Below, in pieces: positions 1 to 7,263 of a DNA stretch of 13,903 nucleotides. This DNA is from Devosiaceae bacterium (GTDB taxonomy: Bacteria; Pseudomonadota; Alphaproteobacteria; Rhizobiales; Devosiaceae). Where the stretch lies: the NCBI GenBank assembly GCA_021648585.1, contig JAKISM010000050.1, positions 1 through 13,903 on the forward strand, in the 5' to 3' direction. The first letter of the stretch is position 1; the number at the start of each line of letters is the position of its first letter. Under the pieces are notes generated by a model. It did no database searches, was not told the DNA's origin, and saw nothing but the letters and a program-made list of their open reading frames with translations. Both the position numbers and the translations under genes were made by a program.

Positions 1-1341
1 CCAAGCGAGGTTTCTTTATATTTCATATCCATATCTCGCCCCGTAACTCGCATTGTTTCAATGCAAGCATCAAGCGAAACTAGATGTGTGCCATCGCCAT
101 GAATTGCTAGGCTTGCCGCCGCAACTGCTTTTACTGCTCCCATGCCATTGCGCTCGATGCACGGGATTTGCACTAGGCCTTTAATTGGGTCGCACGTCAT
201 TCCTAAATGATGCTCTAGTGCTATTTCGGCGGCGTTTTCTATTTGCTCATTTGTGCCGCCCAACACATAACAAAGTGCCGCTGCCGCCATTGCCGAAGCC
301 GAGCCTATTTCGCCTTGGCAGCCAACTTCTGCACCAGAAATTGAGGCGTTATATTTTATCAAACCGCCTATTACCGCCGCTGTTAATAGCATATCTGGCA
401 CTTTATTTTTATCGCTATTTGGCACATGCTCAAGATAATATTTTATCACTGATGGCAACACTCCAGCCGCCCCATTGGTTGGCGCAGTTACCACTCGACC
501 GCCGTCCGCATTCTCCTCATTCACCGCCATTGCATAAGCACTAAGCCAATCAATCGCCGAGTGGAGCGGCACGTCATTTCTCCCTGCTTTTCCCTTTAGC
601 GCTTTATAAATTCACTGCCCGTCTTTTTACAAATAGCCCTCCAGGTAATTCTCCACCTGTCTGTAGCCCACGCTCAATGCAATCATTCATCACGCACCAG
701 ATTTTTTCTAAATAATCATCAAGCTGTTCTTGTGAACGATAGGTCAATTCATTTGCTCGCTTCATTTGCGCCAAAGTTAAATTTGCCTCACTCCCCATCT
801 CAAGCATTTCTTGCCCATTATGAAATGGAAATGGAATATCTTCCTTGCTACTTTGTTTTGGCGGGGCGTGCATTTCTGCCTCATTCATTATAAAACCGCC
901 ACCAATAGAATAATATGTTTCGCTTAAAACCACATTGCCCTCAGCATCAGCAATATCAAAACAAAGAGTGTTGGCGTGAAGTTTTTTTGTCTTTTTATCG
1001 ACAATAATATCTTTATCAGGATCAAAAGCAATTTCTTGCTTATTAAATTTTAGCGCCTTTTTTGCTTTAAGATTATCAAACAAATCTGCAAAATCATCCA
1101 TTTCCTCATCTGGCAAAAATCCAAGCAACCCAGCGAAAACTGCTTTGCATGTACCATGCCCAACTCCAGTATGAGCGAGCGAGCCAAACAACGTAATTTT
1201 AAGAGAAATAGCGCCATCGTTTTTGGGCAATTTTTCTCGCACCAAAACAACAAAGCGATTAGCCGCCAGCATTGGCCCCATTGTATGGGACGAAGAAGGG
1301 CCAATCCCGATTTTAAACATATCAAAAACTGAAACGAACAT
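1..1341 (-). pseudogene. sdaA: L-serine dehydratase (L-serine ammonia-lyase), frameshifted and cut by the left window edge
   Basis: SdaA converts L-serine to pyruvate and ammonia using a [4Fe-4S] cluster. The first open part (1341 down to 604) encodes the beta domain, with the GPSSSHTMGP motif at residues 14-23 and the HTGVGHGT stretch. It stops at TAA after KRRAVNL. In another frame, from about 602 to the edge, the alpha domain continues without interruption: AVNEENADGGRVVTAPTNG, then cluster cysteines in EVGCQGE, GMTCDPI and VQIPCIERN, ending in KYKETSL a few residues short of the usual C terminus. Two missing bases (or one extra) in a TATA stretch near 603-608 would explain the break, since homologues run through this point with a residue such as Tyr. 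A good ribosome site (GGAG, 9 bases upstream) supports the ATG at 1341. With a single lesion in about 450 codons, this is either a very recent mutation or a sequencing error. Family assignment is secure; loss of function is inferred. Confidence 0.88.
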
Positions 1342-1412
1342 TTCACCTTCTCCGTTAGTTTGAAGAATAAGAGTGTTCTTTATATTTATATTTGTCCAGC
1401 AAGAAAAGAAAA

Positions 1413-1442
1413 TAAAAGGCGAACATAATTATCCGCCTTTTA
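1413..1442 (-). terminator. Intrinsic terminator downstream of nirK
   Basis: A perfect 9-base-pair stem, TAAAAGGCG (1413-1421) with CGCCTTTTA (1434-1442), encloses a 12-base loop. Read on the minus strand it is followed by a run of T and C (complement of 1401-1412). It sits 12 bases after the nirK stop and before the sdaA ribosome site, so it separates the two minus-strand genes into different transcripts. Confidence 0.75.
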
Positions 1443-1453
1443 GATTTATTTTG

Positions 1454-2389
1454 CTAAACGATAGCTGTGGGCTTTTTAACCTGCGTCATTAAATCATCGT
1501 CCCACTCGCCTTCAACATTAATGTGCGCCGCCCCGCCAAGTAACACCGCTTCTATCAAATTATGAGTAAGATAGACATATAAACCGGGTTGCAAGAATTT
1601 ATAAGTTGCAGCTCCTGCTGAGCCACCCCGAATAAACCACGTTTCTATATTGGTTGCAGGTGCATCACTAAAAGAGCCAGTTTCCCAAACATAATCACCA
1701 TGCCCACCAATAATGTGCGGACGGCTATCACGATTGGCTTGTGCATGAATGAATAAAACTGTTTCACCAACTTTTGCACTAAGTGCCGCATCGCCTGTCA
1801 TTGCAAATGCCGCACCATTTAGGGCAATATGAGTTGGAGTAAGCGTTTTCATCGCTTCAATACTATCACCAAAATCATCACCAGCCGCTTCATATTTCTT
1901 GAACTCGCCATTCTCATCTTTAGGAATATAATAATCTTGCTCACCAATATAATAAACTTTGTCATAGGTAATGCTATTGCCATCACCATCTTTAAGCCCA
2001 TCTCTTGGCAATACCATAATAGCGCCGTTCATTCCGTGCGTTACATGATATGGAATCATCGCACCACCCGGTGCGCAATGATAGACAAAAACCCCAGATC
2101 GTGTTGCCTTAAAGCGCAAAACAACCTCTTCACCTGGTTGCACCATAGTTAAACCAGCACCGCCAAGCGCCCCAGTTGCTGCATGAAAATCAATATTATG
2201 CTCCAGCACACTGCTCTCAGGATTAACCAAAGTAAGCTCAAGATAATCGCCCTCATGCACAATAGCCATTGGACCCGGAACTGAGCCATTAAAAGTTAGC
2301 GCCCAAATTTCAGTGCCATCGCCATCAATGACTATTTTTTTCTCCCATATTGTTAGATTTGAATATATTTTTGATGCCCAGCCTTCCTT
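1454..2389 (-). pseudogene. nirK: Copper-containing nitrite reductase, N-terminally truncated
   Basis: NirK is a periplasmic trimer that reduces nitrite to nitric oxide in denitrification. From the first in-frame ATG (2269), 271 residues can be read. Type 1 copper ligands are H24, C65, H75 and M80. Type 2 ligands are H29, H64 and the His of YLTHNLIEA. Catalytic Asp27 (NIDFH) and the His of RPHIIGGH are also present. Homology continues upstream of that ATG through IWEKKIVIDGDGTEIWALTFNG to about 2359, so 2269 is internal and has no ribosome site. The frame opens only after a TAG at 2390-2392, which lies three codons behind an ATG at 2401. Against the roughly 340-residue mature family, the signal peptide and about 40 N-terminal residues are missing. 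It is divergent from nsrR, with an NsrR-type operator in front. The gene was probably inactivated by a 5' deletion or nonsense mutation; a shortened cytoplasmic protein from a non-standard start cannot be ruled out. Confidence 0.85.
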
Positions 2390-2418
2390 CTATTTTGGCA
2401 TAGATATTCTTTGGCTTA

Positions 2419-2441
2419 AACATATATATAAAAGGCATCTT
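2419..2441. promoter_or_regulatory. Candidate NsrR operator for nirK
   Basis: The right half, AAAGGCATCTT (2431-2441), is an exact match to the reverse of the known NsrR half-site AAGATGCYTTT. The left half, AACATATATAT (2419-2429), matches 7 of 11 positions of the opposite half with the standard one-base centre, giving the 11-1-11 layout. It lies between nsrR and nirK, downstream of a possible minus-strand -35 TTGACA (2476-2471) with a weak -10 TAGCTT (2452-2447), where bound NsrR would block transcription of nirK. The motif is seen directly; function is inferred from the adjacent nsrR. Confidence 0.7.
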
Positions 2442-2462
2442 TTATTAAGCTAGCAAAACAAG

Positions 2463-2475
2463 TGACAATTTGTCA
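2463..2475. promoter_or_regulatory. Perfect inverted repeat TGACAATTTGTCA in the nirK-nsrR intergenic region
   Basis: TGACAA and TTGTCA flank a single T, a 6-base perfect dyad. It overlaps the candidate nirK -35 (TTGACA on the minus strand) and lies about 20 bases upstream of a TATAAA (2497-2502) that could serve nsrR. It is neither the NsrR motif nor the usual FNR/NnrR motif (TTG-N8-CAA type), so a second regulator is possible. The binding protein is unknown. Confidence 0.35.
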
Positions 2476-2526
2476 ATTATGCTCTAGACAGACATGTATA
2501 AATAAATGGGGTTTTGAAATTTTCTA

Positions 2527-2955
2527 ATGCGTTTAACCAGATTTACCGACAATTCTTTACGAGTATTGATTTATTTAACTTTGAATAAACAACGTGATGC
2601 AACCATTACTGAAATAGCTGAAAAAGTTGCTATTCCACGCAATCATTTAATGAAAATCGTTCATGCTTTATCAAAGAAAGAATTTATCAAAACCACACGA
2701 GGGCGAGGCGGCGGCATTAGGTTGGCACTTTGCGCTAAAAAAATTAAAGTTGGCGATGTTATTCGCAAAATGGAAGAACGGCTAGATATAATAGAATGTT
2801 ATAAGCCACGTTGCCCGCTTGCTGGCAGTTGCAGGCTAAAAAATGTGCTTGGCGAAGCAACAAACGCTTTTTTGAGTGTTCTTGATAATTATTCGGTAAA
2901 TGATTTAGTTGCGCAAAGGGAAAGCAAGCTAATGGAATTACTTGGTATTACTTGA
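2527..2955 (+). CDS. nsrR: Nitric-oxide-sensing Rrf2-family repressor NsrR
   Basis: A 142-residue Rrf2-family transcription factor. NsrR carries a [4Fe-4S] cluster that is nitrosylated by NO, which releases repression of NO-detoxifying or nitrite-reducing genes. The N-terminal winged helix (residues about 1-65) holds ITEIAEKVAIPRNHLMKIV and the wing GRGGGIRL. Cys91, Cys96 and Cys102 occupy the same positions as the E. coli NsrR cluster ligands, and Asp8, the extra ligand known from Streptomyces NsrR, is present. Conserved C-terminal stretches (CRLKNVLGEA, FLSVLDNYSVNDLV) separate it from IscR and RirA. It is divergent from nirK with an NsrR-like operator between them. The ribosome site is weak. 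The stop lies 2 bases from the end of the convergent DUF6326 gene. The gene appears intact even though its neighbour nirK is not. Confidence 0.9.
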   Translation: MRLTRFTDNSLRVLIYLTLNKQRDATITEIAEKVAIPRNHLMKIVHALSKKEFIKTTRGRGGGIRLALCAKKIKVGDVIRKMEERLDIIECYKPRCPLAGSCRLKNVLGEATNAFLSVLDNYSVNDLVAQRESKLMELLGIT

Positions 2956-2957
2956 CC

Positions 2958-3335
2958 CTAAACTATCTTAGGGGACTGCCATCTCCAAGCAAACCAGATG
3001 ATCGCTAACATGCAAATGACTTCAATAGATGCAATGAATATATAATGCGGCAGAAGCGTTCCGCCGCCCACAACAAATATGATTGTAATTACACCTGCAA
3101 TAATATTTGCCCAGCGGTTAATTTTATAATTTAGCACCCGTGACAAGAAAATCATAGCAATAGGGATTTGAATTTTTACCGCTCCAAATAACATAAGCCA
3201 AGTGATTGGAATATCGCCTGCAAATGCCGCAAGTTCCTCGTGAATTCCTGGAACAAAGAGCGAGAGAATATCCGCAAACGCCATATTTAATGTTATGACT
3301 ATCCATAGAGTTGAAAATTTAGTTTTTATGTTCAT
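2958..3335 (-). CDS. DUF6326 family membrane protein
   Basis: A protein of about 125 residues with four hydrophobic helices (starting near STLWIVITLNM, ITWLMLFGAVK, WANIIAGVITI and YIFIASIEVIC). It has the ADILSLF segment after helix 1 and the LSRVLNYKINRWANIIAG loop that I associate with the DUF6326 family, whose function is unknown. I chose the Met at 3335 because AAGGAATAG lies properly upstream. The longer start at 3380 would add 15 polar residues and overlap the preceding gene by 41 bases. With the chosen start the gap to the upstream oxidoreductase stop is 4 bases, so it is the last gene of the five-gene operon. It is convergent with nsrR. Family call is fairly confident; role unknown. 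Confidence 0.75.
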   Translation of the reverse strand: MNIKTKFSTLWIVITLNMAFADILSLFVPGIHEELAAFAGDIPITWLMLFGAVKIQIPIAMIFLSRVLNYKINRWANIIAGVITIIFVVGGGTLLPHYIFIASIEVICMLAIIWFAWRWQSPKIV

Positions 3336-3339
3336 TTTA

Positions 3340-4347
3340 CTATTCCTTTTTGTTGTTCGTGGCTGAGTTATTGGGTTCAAGAGTTATGACCACGCTCCCT
3401 TTTTTGCGCCCAGTATCAACATGTCTATGCGCCTCAACTATTTGCTCAAGCGGATAGATTCTATCAATTACGGGTATGAACTTGCCTTGCTCTGCCAGAT
3501 CAGCAATGAATTTCAAACTTTTGGCGCTGCCGTTAGCAACACCAGCAATAAGTTTTTTACCATTTTTCTTTGAAACAAAATTAGCCAAAAGCATGTCTTT
3601 TAAACTGCCCAAAACCAGCAAAAGCCGACCAGTTTTATTTAGTGAATTTTTACTGCGTGACCAAGGAGCATTTCCAGCTGTATCGGCAATTATATCGTAG
3701 GTCTCACTATTTTTTGTGAAATCCTCATTTGTATAATCTATCACTTTGTCCGCCCCAATAGATTTTACAAGTTCCAAATTTGCTCCGCTACAAACACCTG
3801 TTACATGCGCACCAAAATATTTTGCAAATTGCACCAATGCAGTGCCTGTTGTCCCAGATGCGCCATTGATTAGGACTTTTTCGCCCTGCTTGATTTTACC
3901 TAGTTTTTTCAAAAAATCCAAAGCCACCGTGCCACCAAAACAAAGCGCTGCTGCTTGCTCAAAACTAAGATTGTCAGGCTTAAGTGCTATTGCTCCATCT
4001 TGTGGCATGGCTTTATATTCTGCATGAGCGCCAGACCCTAACCCGCAATCGGCAAAAACCTTATCGCCAACCTTATATTTATTCACACCTTTGCCAACTG
4101 CCTCAATAGTTCCAGCTAATTCTGTGCCAAGAATTGGTTGTCTTGGAGCAAAAATTCCAAAAACCAAACGCCCTAACATCGAAAAACCCTTTGGCATTTC
4201 AAGGCTACGCGCTCGCCAATCTGCTGCGCTAACAGTTGTGGCGTAAACTTTAATCAGAACTTCATTATCTTTAGGAACAGGCTTTTCAAGCTCGACAATA
4301 TGCACGACTTCTGGTGATCCATATTTTTTATAAATAGCAGCTTTCAT
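3340..4347 (-). CDS. NAD(P)-dependent MDR-superfamily oxidoreductase (quinone-reductase-like, zinc-free)
   Basis: A 335-residue medium-chain dehydrogenase/reductase. The GroES-like N-terminal domain (about 1-120) includes ELAGTIEAVGKGVNKYKVGDKV. The Rossmann domain shows the nucleotide-binding loop GASGTTGTA at 162-170 and the quinone-oxidoreductase-like SIGADKVIDYTNEDF. The cysteine cluster of zinc alcohol dehydrogenases is absent, which points to NADPH-dependent reduction of quinones or enones rather than alcohol oxidation. The substrate cannot be predicted. The start at 4347 (MKAAIYKKYGSPE, the family's typical opening) lies 1 base past the methyltransferase stop; an in-frame ATG at 4368 would overlap that gene and adds only MLKKRNK. 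It is the fourth gene of the operon, followed 4 bases later by the DUF6326 gene. Confidence 0.85.
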   Translation of the reverse strand: MKAAIYKKYGSPEVVHIVELEKPVPKDNEVLIKVYATTVSAADWRARSLEMPKGFSMLGRLVFGIFAPRQPILGTELAGTIEAVGKGVNKYKVGDKVFADCGLGSGAHAEYKAMPQDGAIALKPDNLSFEQAAALCFGGTVALDFLKKLGKIKQGEKVLINGASGTTGTALVQFAKYFGAHVTGVCSGANLELVKSIGADKVIDYTNEDFTKNSETYDIIADTAGNAPWSRSKNSLNKTGRLLLVLGSLKDMLLANFVSKKNGKKLIAGVANGSAKSLKFIADLAEQGKFIPVIDRIYPLEQIVEAHRHVDTGRKKGSVVITLEPNNSATNNKKE

Positions 4348-4348
4348 T

Positions 4349-4972
4349 TTATTTCTCTTTTTTAGCAATTATAAACATTGCCTTATCTTTACCTGGTTGC
4401 CATTGATGTAAAATTTCAAACCCAGCACCAGAAATGCTGCTCAGCAATTCTTTTGGGCTAAAAAATCTTACAAGCGGGAGCAAGCCTAATGCATTGCCGA
4501 TGGGTAGGAAAAATTTGAGTGCCCTATGATCAGAAATACAGGCGGTGCTTGAAACAAAAATTCCCTCTGGCTTTAACATTTTTTTGATGCGGGCAATCGC
4601 TACGTTTTTATCGTCCAGAAGATGCAAAACAGAATGTGCCATTACCATGTCATAAGTTTTTGGATCGGTTTTCATGTCCTCCAATTTTACTTGGGTAAAG
4701 GTAATGTTGCTGATGTTATCAGCAATCAATTTTTCTTTTGCAATTGCAAGCATGTTAGATGAAACATCAATGGCATCAATCTGCTTAACAAATGGGGCGT
4801 GGGCAATGGCGATAGTGCCAGTGCCACACCCAATTTCCAGCACCCGCATATTTTGGTGCATGTAGCTACGGGTAAGTTCTAGCTTTCTTTGATAGGCTTT
4901 TTGATCAATAATCGGATCTTTTGAATATTTTTTTGCTATAAAGTTCCAAAAATAACTGTTAAGTCTAGCCAT
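4349..4972 (-). CDS. Class I SAM-dependent methyltransferase
   Basis: A 207-residue protein with the Rossmann-type SAM fold. Motif I is VLEIGCGTG (44-52). The acidic residue binding the ribose follows in DAIDVS (66-71). A YDMVMAHSVLHLL segment matches motif IV and the start of motif V, and KMLKPEGIFV is the usual post-motif. This resembles UbiE-like small-molecule methyltransferases, but the substrate is unknown. It starts 10 bases after the XRE regulator stop with AAGGA upstream of the ATG, and its stop is 1 base before the MDR oxidoreductase start. Pairing with a reductase suggests modification and reduction of one small molecule; that is inference only. Confidence 0.85.
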   Translation of the reverse strand: MARLNSYFWNFIAKKYSKDPIIDQKAYQRKLELTRSYMHQNMRVLEIGCGTGTIAIAHAPFVKQIDAIDVSSNMLAIAKEKLIADNISNITFTQVKLEDMKTDPKTYDMVMAHSVLHLLDDKNVAIARIKKMLKPEGIFVSSTACISDHRALKFFLPIGNALGLLPLVRFFSPKELLSSISGAGFEILHQWQPGKDKAMFIIAKKEK

Positions 4973-4982
4973 GATAATTCCT

Positions 4983-5237
4983 TTATTTTACCGTTCGATC
5001 TGAATTTTTAGAAACTTCGTACGAAAACACGTCTTGAAGCGGTGTGTTAAAAGCCAGAGCGATTAGAAAAGCCAATTCGAGCGAAGGTGCATATTTTGCG
5101 TTTTCAATCGCCACAATAGTTTGGCGGGTTACGCCAACTAATTCAGCCAATTTTTTTTGCGTCATTTCATCATGCTCAAAACGAAGGCGGCGAATATTAT
5201 TTTTTACCTGCCGTTTAATAAGGGTGATTTTGCCCAT
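4983..5237 (-). CDS. Short XRE-family transcriptional regulator
   Basis: An 84-residue single-domain regulator. The helix-turn-helix lies at about residues 26-45 (TQKKLAELVGVTRQTIVAIE), followed by YAPSLELAFLIALAFNTPLQDVF, the typical end of YgzD/YozG-like XRE repressors. Such proteins usually bind as dimers to their own operon's promoter. It starts 1 base after the stop of the membrane protein gene with a GAGGGA ribosome site. Linkage of a short XRE regulator with a four-helix membrane protein is a recurring pairing in many bacteria. It probably controls this operon through the inverted repeat at 5715-5750. Confidence 0.85.
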   Translation of the reverse strand: MGKITLIKRQVKNNIRRLRFEHDEMTQKKLAELVGVTRQTIVAIENAKYAPSLELAFLIALAFNTPLQDVFSYEVSKNSDRTVK

Positions 5238-5238
5238 A

Positions 5239-5688
5239 TTAAATCCCTCTACGATAAAAGAAAATCTGCATCAGGCTTTCAACAATGCCAGCAATAACTG
5301 TGAATGAAAGTAGGAAATGAATGCTTATAAAAATGCTTTGCCCCATTGCCAAAGCAATCATTGTGGTAATAAAGCCAACAAAAATAATATAATAAGCAAT
5401 ACGTAAAGTGCGAAGCTCAATCAACTTATCACGCTCATCAATCAAAGAAGAAGGATTAGCGTCTTTGGTAATAATCGCATAAATAATGTTAAAGACTATA
5501 TGAGCAATTATTTGGAAAACTCCGCCGCCAAAAATAAGCCAAAGAATTGACTTACCAATTAAAATACCAGCATCTGGCGTATCAAATAATCCAGCCTGAT
5601 AATTTTGCCTAGTGAAATAAAAATAAAAGCCAAAAACAATCGTAATGGAAAATAACGATATAATGGCACTCTTCTCTTGTTGGGGCAT
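5239..5688 (-). CDS. Four-helix membrane protein, first gene of the XRE operon
   Basis: A 149-residue protein that I do not recognise by function. It has hydrophobic segments near residues 8-25, 42-75, 95-115 and 120-142, which fits four membrane helices. A charged loop, SSLIDERDKLIELRTLRIAYYI, sits between helices 2 and 3. The DERD-x-x-I pattern is seen in DUF2178-like and similar small membrane proteins encoded beside XRE regulators. The ATG at 5688 has a clear GAGGAAAT ribosome site and is the first gene after the intergenic region. Its stop is 1 base from the XRE start, suggesting translational coupling. Confidence 0.75.
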   Translation of the reverse strand: MPQQEKSAIISLFSITIVFGFYFYFTRQNYQAGLFDTPDAGILIGKSILWLIFGGGVFQIIAHIVFNIIYAIITKDANPSSLIDERDKLIELRTLRIAYYIIFVGFITTMIALAMGQSIFISIHFLLSFTVIAGIVESLMQIFFYRRGI

Positions 5689-5714
5689 GATTTCCTCTGT
5701 TTTGACGTGTTAGT

Positions 5715-5750
5715 AGTATAAATTAGACTTGATGTATGTTATTTTATACT
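5715..5750. promoter_or_regulatory. Inverted repeat upstream of the XRE operon, candidate operator
   Basis: AGTATAAA (5715-5722) and TTTATACT (5743-5750) are perfect 8-base inverted arms with 20 bases between them. A TTGACA (minus strand, 5759-5754) lies just outside. The dyad is placed 27-62 bases upstream of the first gene, where an autoregulating XRE dimer would be expected. The symmetry is seen; the binding is inferred. Confidence 0.4.
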
Positions 5751-5791
5751 TAGTGTCAAGTATTTTTGACTTTTCATTTTGCCTAGTCGAT

Positions 5792-5889
5792 CGTCATAGC
5801 GAGAAGCGAAGCGTCGAAGCTATCCAGAATCCATCAGCTTATCGCAACATTCTGGATTGCCACGTCGGCTCCGCCTCCTCGCAAAGACG
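5792..5889. repeat. Dispersed intergenic palindromic repeat (about 98 bases)
   Basis: An imperfect long palindrome. The outer arms are CGTCATAGCGAG and CTCGCAAAGACG, with GAAGCGAAGCGTCGAAGC on one side and CGTCGGCTCCGCC on the other. The inner arms are CCAGAAT (5824-5830) and ATTCTGG (5849-5855). This closely matches the widespread 'GTCATTGCGAG...GAAGCAATCCAGA' family of intergenic repeats in alphaproteobacteria and others. It is non-coding; short open frames across it are not genes. Confidence 0.7.
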
Positions 5890-5942
5890 AAGTGAGGGAA
5901 TAAGGTTTTGCACTCCGTAATAACCAAAATTGCAATCCGCTT

Positions 5943-5964
5943 CCCTCCCCCTTTGCGGGGAGGG
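5943..5964. repeat. GC-rich hairpin of a second dispersed repeat type
   Basis: CCCTCCCC and GGGGAGGG form a perfect 8-base stem around CTTTGC, followed by GATTGAGGGTGGGGG. This cassette is found scattered in many genomes and gives a recurring spurious peptide (NPHPQSLPAKGEG) on the reverse strand. It stands out sharply from the AT-rich surroundings. The rest of 5890-6119 holds no gene that I can support. Confidence 0.55.
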
Positions 5965-6119
5965 ATTGAGGGTGGGGGTTTGGATTAAAAGCAGAAGATG
6001 GTGGAGCGGGCGGGCAAAAAGTAACCCAATATTTTCTTCTCACGCAAAAGAACTACAACAAGGTGGTCGATGGACTATTGAACCGACAATAGCTAAATAA
6101 TTCATCTATTGTACAAAGG

Positions 6120-7142
6120 TCACTTTATAATTGCATTCATATACTCATTTAGTGATTTTATTTCCTCAATTTTATTAATGCCAGAGCCAGCCCAAAGAGA
6201 TTGAAACTCTGTATTACCTACATCTCTTGCGTATTTTCTTAATAGCATACTAGCATAATGCATGTGGGGAAATCCTAGATTATTTTGTATATCTAGCAAG
6301 GCCAGTGTATTTTTTAATCCTCTAGCTTTCTTCCCCGTTATACTTGTGGTGAACATAGTCGCATCATGGCGTGTTTTTGCGATGAGCGCTTGCTTATATT
6401 CTTTTGTTGCAGTGCTTTCATTTGTTGTCAAAAACCCTGTTCCTATCTGGACGCCATCGAACCCTTTTTTCAGTGTGCATTTTACATCATCTCGAGTAAC
6501 AATACCGCCAGTCATAACCAAATATTTATCACTGTAATTTTGCATGAATGAGATAAATTCAACTTCAGTACTATAAACATCACACTCAAACCCTCCTTGG
6601 TGTCCACCCGCATTACTATTTTGATATATCAAAATATCTGAATCTTGTGTTTCAAATGCAATAGTTGCCTCTTCAACTGAATTGACAGTTGTCATTATCA
6701 AAGTTCCCGCTTTTTTGAGGGCGGCAATTTCAGCTTCTTTTAAAAGACCAAAGGTTGTACTCACAACTGGAACATTTTGCTCAATTATAAGTTCAATCAA
6801 ATCACTCATAGTGGGAGGTGATGGTATGGTGAACTTGCTTTCCTTTAAAATACCGAGTTCAGCTTCAATTTCCAAAATTTCCTTCGGTTTAGCCAAAGGA
6901 TCTTGGCTATAGTAATTATAATCTACAAAGAGATTAATGGAGAAAGCTTTGCTCGTTAACGCTTTAACACTCTCAATAAATTCTTGAACCTGCTTTAATG
7001 GCATATACCCGCTTGGGATAGCACCCAATATTCCAAAATTTGATACTTGTGCAATGAATTCTGGCGTGGTGATGCCGCCTGCCATTGGGGCTTGAAGTAT
7101 TGGATATTTGATATTTAGTTTTTGTTGGATTGTTTTTTTCAT
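6120..7142 (-). CDS. Nitronate monooxygenase family FMN-dependent oxidoreductase
   Basis: A 340-residue TIM-barrel flavoprotein of the NMO (2-nitropropane dioxygenase) family. Class I members oxidise alkyl nitronates, including the toxin propionate 3-nitronate; others are NADH:quinone reductases or enoyl reductases (FabK). Visible features are the opening YPILQAPMAGGITTPEF (13-29), the catalytic-histidine motif NAGGHQGG with His181, the phosphate-binding MTGGIVTRDDV (210-220) with GVQIGTGFL (230-238), and the C-terminal SLWAGSG. The histidine motif favours nitronate monooxygenase over FabK. Upstream the ribosome site is weak. It stands alone, with repeats downstream and a LysE gene upstream on the same strand 121 bases away. 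Confidence 0.85.
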   Translation of the reverse strand: MKKTIQQKLNIKYPILQAPMAGGITTPEFIAQVSNFGILGAIPSGYMPLKQVQEFIESVKALTSKAFSINLFVDYNYYSQDPLAKPKEILEIEAELGILKESKFTIPSPPTMSDLIELIIEQNVPVVSTTFGLLKEAEIAALKKAGTLIMTTVNSVEEATIAFETQDSDILIYQNSNAGGHQGGFECDVYSTEVEFISFMQNYSDKYLVMTGGIVTRDDVKCTLKKGFDGVQIGTGFLTTNESTATKEYKQALIAKTRHDATMFTTSITGKKARGLKNTLALLDIQNNLGFPHMHYASMLLRKYARDVGNTEFQSLWAGSGINKIEEIKSLNEYMNAIIK

Positions 7143-7263
7143 GATGCTAATTACGTTAGCAGTGTTTGAGGAGCATGTAAAAATTAATATCTTTGAGTAA
7201 TTTTTATTGCACCTTATGGTATATAAGAAAAAGGGAGGTGGCTGGAAGTAAAGAGCATTAGCA

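Noticed and set aside
185..544. 119-residue plus-strand open frame
   Set aside because: It lies antisense to the clearly coding alpha domain of sdaA and has no family resemblance.
2325..2423. 32-codon frame starting MFKPKNIYAKIEG upstream of nirK, as a leader peptide or the true nirK start
   Set aside because: Its ATG lies inside the NsrR operator, it is in a different frame from nirK, and it shows no NirK or signal-peptide character.
5834..6043. 69-residue minus-strand open frame containing NPHPQSLPAKGEG
   Set aside because: This is the known spurious translation of the dispersed GC-rich repeat, not a gene.
6074..6091. CTATTG/CAATAG hairpin downstream of the nitronate monooxygenase as a terminator
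   Set aside because: The stem is only six pairs and no T-rich tail follows on the minus strand.
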